Shown here: positions 6,348-9,182 of the stretch, piece after piece
Layout of the letters: each line of letters opens with the position of its first letter
Position numbering within the stretch: the stretch's first letter is position 1
Source: Bacteroidales bacterium
GTDB taxonomy: Bacteria > Bacteroidota > Bacteroidia > Bacteroidales > UBA12077
Length of the DNA: 9,182 nucleotides
Direction of reading: 5' to 3'
Assembly: GCA_003446015.1 (NCBI GenBank)
Contig: DMBU01000024.1
Location: 1 to 9,182, forward strand
The notes under the pieces: generated by a model
Told to the model about the DNA's origin: nothing
The model's database searches: none
What the model saw: the letters and a program-made list of their open reading frames with translations, nothing else
Position numbers and translations under genes: made by a program

Positions 6348-7100
6348 ATGAAAATTGATGTCAACGCAGATTTAGGAGAAAGTTTTGGTAATCATAAAAT
6401 GGGTAATGATTCCGAAATCATTAAATACATTAGTTCCGCAAATATAGCTTGCGGATTTCATGGAGGAGATCCATACGTAATTGAGCAAACAATTAAATTA
6501 GCACTTGAAAATAACGTAGATATTGGTGCTCATCCTTCATATCCTGATTTAGCTGGTTTTGGACGACGATCAATGAAAGTAAGTAATGAAGAATTATATT
6601 CTATGATTTTATATCAGGTTGGGGCTCTAAAAGCAATGACTGAGACATTGGGAGGCAAGTTGCATCATGTAAAACCTCATGGAGCATTGTACAATGATTT
6701 AGCGAATAGTTTTCAAAAAGCTAAAATTGTAGCTGAGGCAATTTATAAAATTGACCCGGAATTAATTTTTGTTGGTTTAGCAAACTCTGAGATTCAACAT
6801 GCTGCAAGAGAAGTAGGTTTAAAAAGCGGATGTGAAGTATTTGCCGACAGGGCTTATAATGATGATGGATCATTAGTTTCACGATTTAAGTACGGAGCTG
6901 TTTTTCATGATGGTGATACTTGTCTTAAACAGGTAAAACAAATTTTAACTGAAAAGTCAATTACTTCTATTAATGGAAATAAAATTGATATGTGTGTTGA
7001 TACGATTAATATAGATGGAAATAATCAGGAAGCATTAGATTTTATAAAAACTTTTCATGAATATTTAAAGGAGAAGGAAATTAAACTGGAAAGTTTATAA
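6348..7100 (+). CDS. pxpA: 5-oxoprolinase subunit A, LamB/YcsF family
   Basis: A 250-residue cytoplasmic protein of the PxpA family. With PxpB and PxpC, members open 5-oxoproline (pyroglutamate) to glutamate using ATP. The family blocks are clear: NADLGESFG (6-14), ANIACGFHGGDP (31-42), IGAHPSYPDLAGFGRR (59-74), HVKPHGALYN (107-116) and FADRAYNDDGSLVSR (165-179). I start it at the ATG at 6348 because the family begins directly with 'M.IDLNADLGE'; an in-frame TTG at 6324 would add eight unconserved residues. No pxpB or pxpC is beside it: the next gene downstream is convergent. The usual C-terminal 'HGD' turn reads DGN here (223-225). It ends 22 nt before a strong terminator. Upstream, TATTTTTG at 6199-6206 fits the -7 consensus but lacks a properly spaced -33. 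Confidence 0.93.
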   Translation: MKIDVNADLGESFGNHKMGNDSEIIKYISSANIACGFHGGDPYVIEQTIKLALENNVDIGAHPSYPDLAGFGRRSMKVSNEELYSMILYQVGALKAMTETLGGKLHHVKPHGALYNDLANSFQKAKIVAEAIYKIDPELIFVGLANSEIQHAAREVGLKSGCEVFADRAYNDDGSLVSRFKYGAVFHDGDTCLKQVKQILTEKSITSINGNKIDMCVDTINIDGNNQEALDFIKTFHEYLKEKEIKLESL

Positions 7101-7122
7101 ATAAGATACTAGATTTTATTTA

Positions 7123-7157
7123 AAAAAACCCTTTTATTAAAAATAAGAGGGTTTTTT
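7123..7157. terminator. Bidirectional Rho-independent terminator between pxpA and the SiaC-like gene
   Basis: AAAAAACCCTTTTATT (7123-7138) pairs with AATAAGAGGGTTTTTT (7142-7157) around an AAA loop, with one G-U wobble. On the plus strand it ends in a T-run after pxpA. The mirrored A-run gives a U-run for the minus-strand transcript of the convergent SiaC-like gene 25 nt away. Confidence 0.9.
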
Positions 7158-7181
7158 AATTATTTAAAGTCAATTATTGTT

Positions 7182-7580
7182 TTATTCCATTAAACTATGA
7201 TGTGTTCCAATAATTTTGAAGGGAGCTTTACAAACTTCCTGATATTGCATAGCAGTTTCGTGAAGATCTTCATCCTCAATTTCATAATACCATACAACTG
7301 TAACTGCAGAGTTATTAAGCTCAACCATTTTATTAATTTTCCTAATAATATCTATAAATATCTTTGATGAAGAAGTATTTATCATAACCATTCTAAAATC
7401 AAATTCAGTTTTTTTATTTGGGGCACCTGCATATTTATCTAACCAATTTATGATAGGCTCATAAAACTCAAAAGGGTTTTCTGGTAAAGAATATCCATGA
7501 ATTTGCATTAAACCTGTTTTTGAATCAAAATTTATAGATGGAGTTTTATTGGTTGCTTTTATTAATAATTCCTTTTCCAT
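7182..7580 (-). CDS. SiaC-family regulatory phosphoprotein (DUF1987)
   Basis: A 132-residue cytoplasmic protein of the DUF1987/SiaC family. In Pseudomonas, SiaC is phosphorylated on a threonine by the kinase SiaB, dephosphorylated by the phosphatase SiaA, and binds the diguanylate cyclase SiaD to raise c-di-GMP; the fold is like that of anti-sigma antagonists. The family core is visible: TPSINFDSKTGLMQIHGYSLPENPFEFYEPIINWL (13-47) and FDFRMVMINTSSSKIFIDII (60-79). Thr69 in NTSSSK corresponds by eye to the phosphorylated Thr68 of SiaC. The length is normal. No SiaA, SiaB or cyclase gene is adjacent, so its partners are elsewhere or different. The ATG at 7580 gives the expected N-terminus. It shares its terminator with pxpA. 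Confidence 0.85.
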   Translation of the reverse strand: MEKELLIKATNKTPSINFDSKTGLMQIHGYSLPENPFEFYEPIINWLDKYAGAPNKKTEFDFRMVMINTSSSKIFIDIIRKINKMVELNNSAVTVVWYYEIEDEDLHETAMQYQEVCKAPFKIIGTHHSLME

Positions 7581-7714
7581 TTCGATTTGTTTTGTTTACT
7601 ATTTATTAAAAATATTTGGATATAATGCCTTATTGTTAAACTTAGATTAGAAATCATATGTATTAGTGAAGATAATATATATTAAGATTAGTTCAAATAA
7701 AATTTTATATAAAA
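7581..7714. other. AT-rich intergenic region upstream of the SiaC-like gene
   Basis: It should hold the promoter of the minus-strand SiaC-like gene, but no TAnnTTTG box is visible on that strand. I see no repeat or RNA gene in it. Confidence 0.4.
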
Positions 7715-7733
7715 GGCTGCATTAGTTGCAGCC
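7715..7733 (-). terminator. Terminator of the adaptor/HMA operon
   Basis: GGCTGCA (7715-7721) and TGCAGCC (7727-7733) form a perfect 7-bp stem with a 5-nt loop, starting 5 nt after the HMA gene stop. In the minus-strand transcript it is followed by a U-rich stretch (UUUUAUAUAAAAUUUU), so it should end the operon. Confidence 0.8.
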
Positions 7734-7738
7734 ATTTA

Positions 7739-8083
7739 TTATTCCAATTCTCTTTCATATTTGCAACATCCAGCTAAAGCATTGTAAACTTCATTGCTTG
7801 CTTTTTCTTTTTCAGTATCGTGACCAACAGCAGCAACTGCTTTATGAATATCATCCAGCTTCAGTTTGCTTTCATCAAAAGAAACATCTAACATTTTAGT
7901 TTCTTTGTCCCAGTCGGCTTTTGTAACACCTTCTAAACCGGTTACAGCTTTTTCAATACGATTTTCACACATTCCACAGTTTCCATAAACTTTGAATGTT
8001 TCAGTTTTTATCTCCTGAGCAAAAACGCTAAAACTTGCGATTAATAATAATCCGATGGTTAAATTTAAAATTTTTGTTTTCAT
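7739..8083 (-). CDS. Secreted heavy-metal-associated (HMA) domain protein
   Basis: A 114-residue periplasmic metal-binding protein. A signal peptide covers about residues 1-22 (MKTKIL, hydrophobic LTIGLLLIASFSV, cleavage after FA before QEIK). The rest is one HMA/CopZ-MerP-like domain with the metal loop GNCGMC (Cys36, Cys39), then GVTKADWDKETKML and VGHDTE. The tail YNALAGCCKYE has a second vicinal Cys pair (106-107), which may join in metal binding. These proteins carry Cu(I) or similar soft metals; the metal is not certain. It lies 28 nt downstream of the RND adaptor gene, same strand, and ends in its own terminator. It resembles the HMA domain fused to that adaptor (about 47 of 84 aligned residues identical by eye), so the two arose by duplication. 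It probably hands metal to or from the efflux complex. Confidence 0.93.
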   Translation of the reverse strand: MKTKILNLTIGLLLIASFSVFAQEIKTETFKVYGNCGMCENRIEKAVTGLEGVTKADWDKETKMLDVSFDESKLKLDDIHKAVAAVGHDTEKEKASNEVYNALAGCCKYERELE

Positions 8084-8111
8084 AATTTCTCAATTTTAAT
8101 TAGTATTTATT

Positions 8112-9182
8112 TTATTCTCTATATAAACAACAAGCAGGTAAATCATTATACACATTATCAGGAGCTTTCACCATTTCTGTATCATGCCCGACAGATGCAA
8201 TTTTATTATGAATGTCCATCAGTTTTACCTGATTTACGTCAAATGTAATGTGTAGCATTTTTGTTTCTATACCCCATTCAGCCAAGTTTACTCCCTTTAG
8301 AGAAAGAGCAGCTTTTTCAATTCGATCTTTGCACATTTCACAATTTCCACTAACCTTAAACTTTTCATGTGTAATAGTAGAAGCTTTTTTAGTTGATTTA
8401 ATTTCAGATTTACTTGTTTCCACCGGGTCCTGCTCGTCCGGTAGGCTCGTATGATCGTGTCCTGTAGAAACTTTTCCTCCGTCTGGATTCATCATACTTG
8501 ACAATCCAATCAATTGCGCCGCAGCATCAATTTTGAATACTCCATTTGTGGCAATTTCTTCACCTTCATTCAAACCTTCTTTAACCACAAAGAAGGATCC
8601 GGCCTCAGGACCTAAAACGATTTGGCGATATAAAAAAGATGGTGTTTCCCGATTAGGAACTTTTACATAAACGATTGCACGTTTACCAGTCCATAATATC
8701 GATGATTTAGGTATAAGAATTTCATTGCTTGATTCGGCAAATTTTGATTCAAGTATTCCTGTAGTAAACATTTCCGGTTTAAGTGTCATTTTGGGATTAG
8801 AAACCTCAACCCTTACTTTGGCAACTCGTGTTTGTCCGTTTATAAATGGATCAATATAGCTTACTTTTGCACTAAAATTTCTACCCGGTAATGCCTGAAT
8901 TGTAAAGTCAAGCTGGTCGCCTACTTTGATCCAGGGTAAATCACTTTCGTAGGCATCGAACATAGCCCAAACTTTTGTTAAATCAACAACTTTAAACAGG
9001 GCTGATCCTTCCTTGATGTAATCACCAATAGCCACATGGCGCATCATTACTGTGCCAGTAATTGGCGATAAAACATCAAAGTAAACTTGTGGTTCACCTT
9101 TTTCTTCAATACCAGAAATTTGTTTATCCGATAAATCCCAAAGTTTAAGTTTCCCTTTTGCTGCAATGTATAATGAAGGACG
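8112..9182 (-). CDS. RND efflux periplasmic adaptor (CusB-like) with C-terminal HMA domain, 5'-truncated by the window
   Basis: A membrane-fusion protein linking an inner-membrane RND pump to an outer-membrane channel; the type exports Cu(I)/Ag(I) or other heavy metals. The frame stays open from 9182, so the visible 356 residues lack the N-terminus. The Met at 9047 is internal: the codons before it read LSPITGTV, the start of the second lipoyl half-motif, continuing GDYIKEGSALFKVVDLTKVW. Beta-barrel and membrane-proximal regions follow (VRVEVSNPKMTLKPEMFTTG; ILIPKSSILWTGKRAIVYV; LNEGEEIATNGVFKIDAAAQL). After about visible residue 230 a hydrophilic linker with HDH leads into an HMA domain with GNCEMC (Cys281, Cys284 of the visible part), VGHDTE and a terminal CC pair (351-352). 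The fused HMA is close to the separate HMA gene just downstream. The RND pump gene should lie beyond the window edge. Confidence 0.93.
   Translation of the reverse strand, partial: RPSLYIAAKGKLKLWDLSDKQISGIEEKGEPQVYFDVLSPITGTVMMRHVAIGDYIKEGSALFKVVDLTKVWAMFDAYESDLPWIKVGDQLDFTIQALPGRNFSAKVSYIDPFINGQTRVAKVRVEVSNPKMTLKPEMFTTGILESKFAESSNEILIPKSSILWTGKRAIVYVKVPNRETPSFLYRQIVLGPEAGSFFVVKEGLNEGEEIATNGVFKIDAAAQLIGLSSMMNPDGGKVSTGHDHTSLPDEQDPVETSKSEIKSTKKASTITHEKFKVSGNCEMCKDRIEKAALSLKGVNLAEWGIETKMLHITFDVNQVKLMDIHNKIASVGHDTEMVKAPDNVYNDLPACCLYRE

Noticed and set aside
8248..8454. Plus-strand open frame opposite the HMA domain of the adaptor
   Set aside because: It is the antisense of the conserved HMA coding sequence; no signal for a separate gene.
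9045..9047. Met at 9047 as the start of the RND adaptor
   Set aside because: The frame stays open to the window edge and the preceding codons (LSPITGTV, LKLWDLSDKQI) are typical adaptor sequence, so the gene is cut by the window and the Met is internal.

Overview
The window looks like a piece of an AT-rich Bacteroidota chromosome, probably a marine or anaerobic Marinilabiliales/Bacteroidales-type lineage (inference). The grounds are: start codons preceded by A/T-rich sequence instead of Shine-Dalgarno sites; a promoter matching the Bacteroidota TTTG / TAnnTTTG consensus; intergenic GC-rich 'ctgcctg...caggcag' palindromes among 'gacgcaaag' repeats; and protein family types typical of that phylum.

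Layout. Positions 94-3312 (+) carry a complete carbamoyl-phosphate synthase large subunit, carB. Next is a short repeat-rich spacer (3313-3485). It holds a GC-rich nested palindrome inside a 147-bp segment bounded by inverted CTGTCCAA ends. On the minus strand, 3486-4580 encodes an Old Yellow Enzyme-type ene-reductase. The 438-bp gap 4581-5018 holds a second CTGTCC-bounded segment. It also holds an in-frame 21-codon relic of the C-terminus of a gene whose intact relative lies about 1 kb away (5728-6132). Between relic and intact gene is a two-gene operon, a four-helix membrane protein overlapping a small XRE/Cro-type regulator (5203-5628 and 5019-5210). Its promoter carries two matching inverted-repeat operators 21 bp apart.

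The second half has a stand-alone pxpA (5-oxoprolinase subunit A family, + strand) that converges on a SiaC/DUF1987-family phosphoprotein gene (- strand), with a hairpin terminator between them that can serve both. The window ends in a minus-strand metal-efflux operon: a CusB-like RND periplasmic adaptor, cut by the window edge and carrying a C-terminal heavy-metal-associated (HMA) domain, followed 28 nt later by a secreted stand-alone HMA protein that resembles that fused domain.

How the genes relate. Most are unrelated housekeeping or accessory genes. Two groups show real functional coupling: the membrane protein/XRE pair with its operator-promoter, which looks autoregulated, and the adaptor/HMA pair, which probably handles periplasmic copper or a similar soft metal. 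I found no CRISPR array, tRNA, rRNA, intact insertion sequence or phage gene. Nothing amounts to a clearly new defence or biosynthetic system. The most worthwhile leads are the operator-promoter, the gene relic next to the XRE operon, the CTGTCC-bounded repeats, and the duplicated HMA module.
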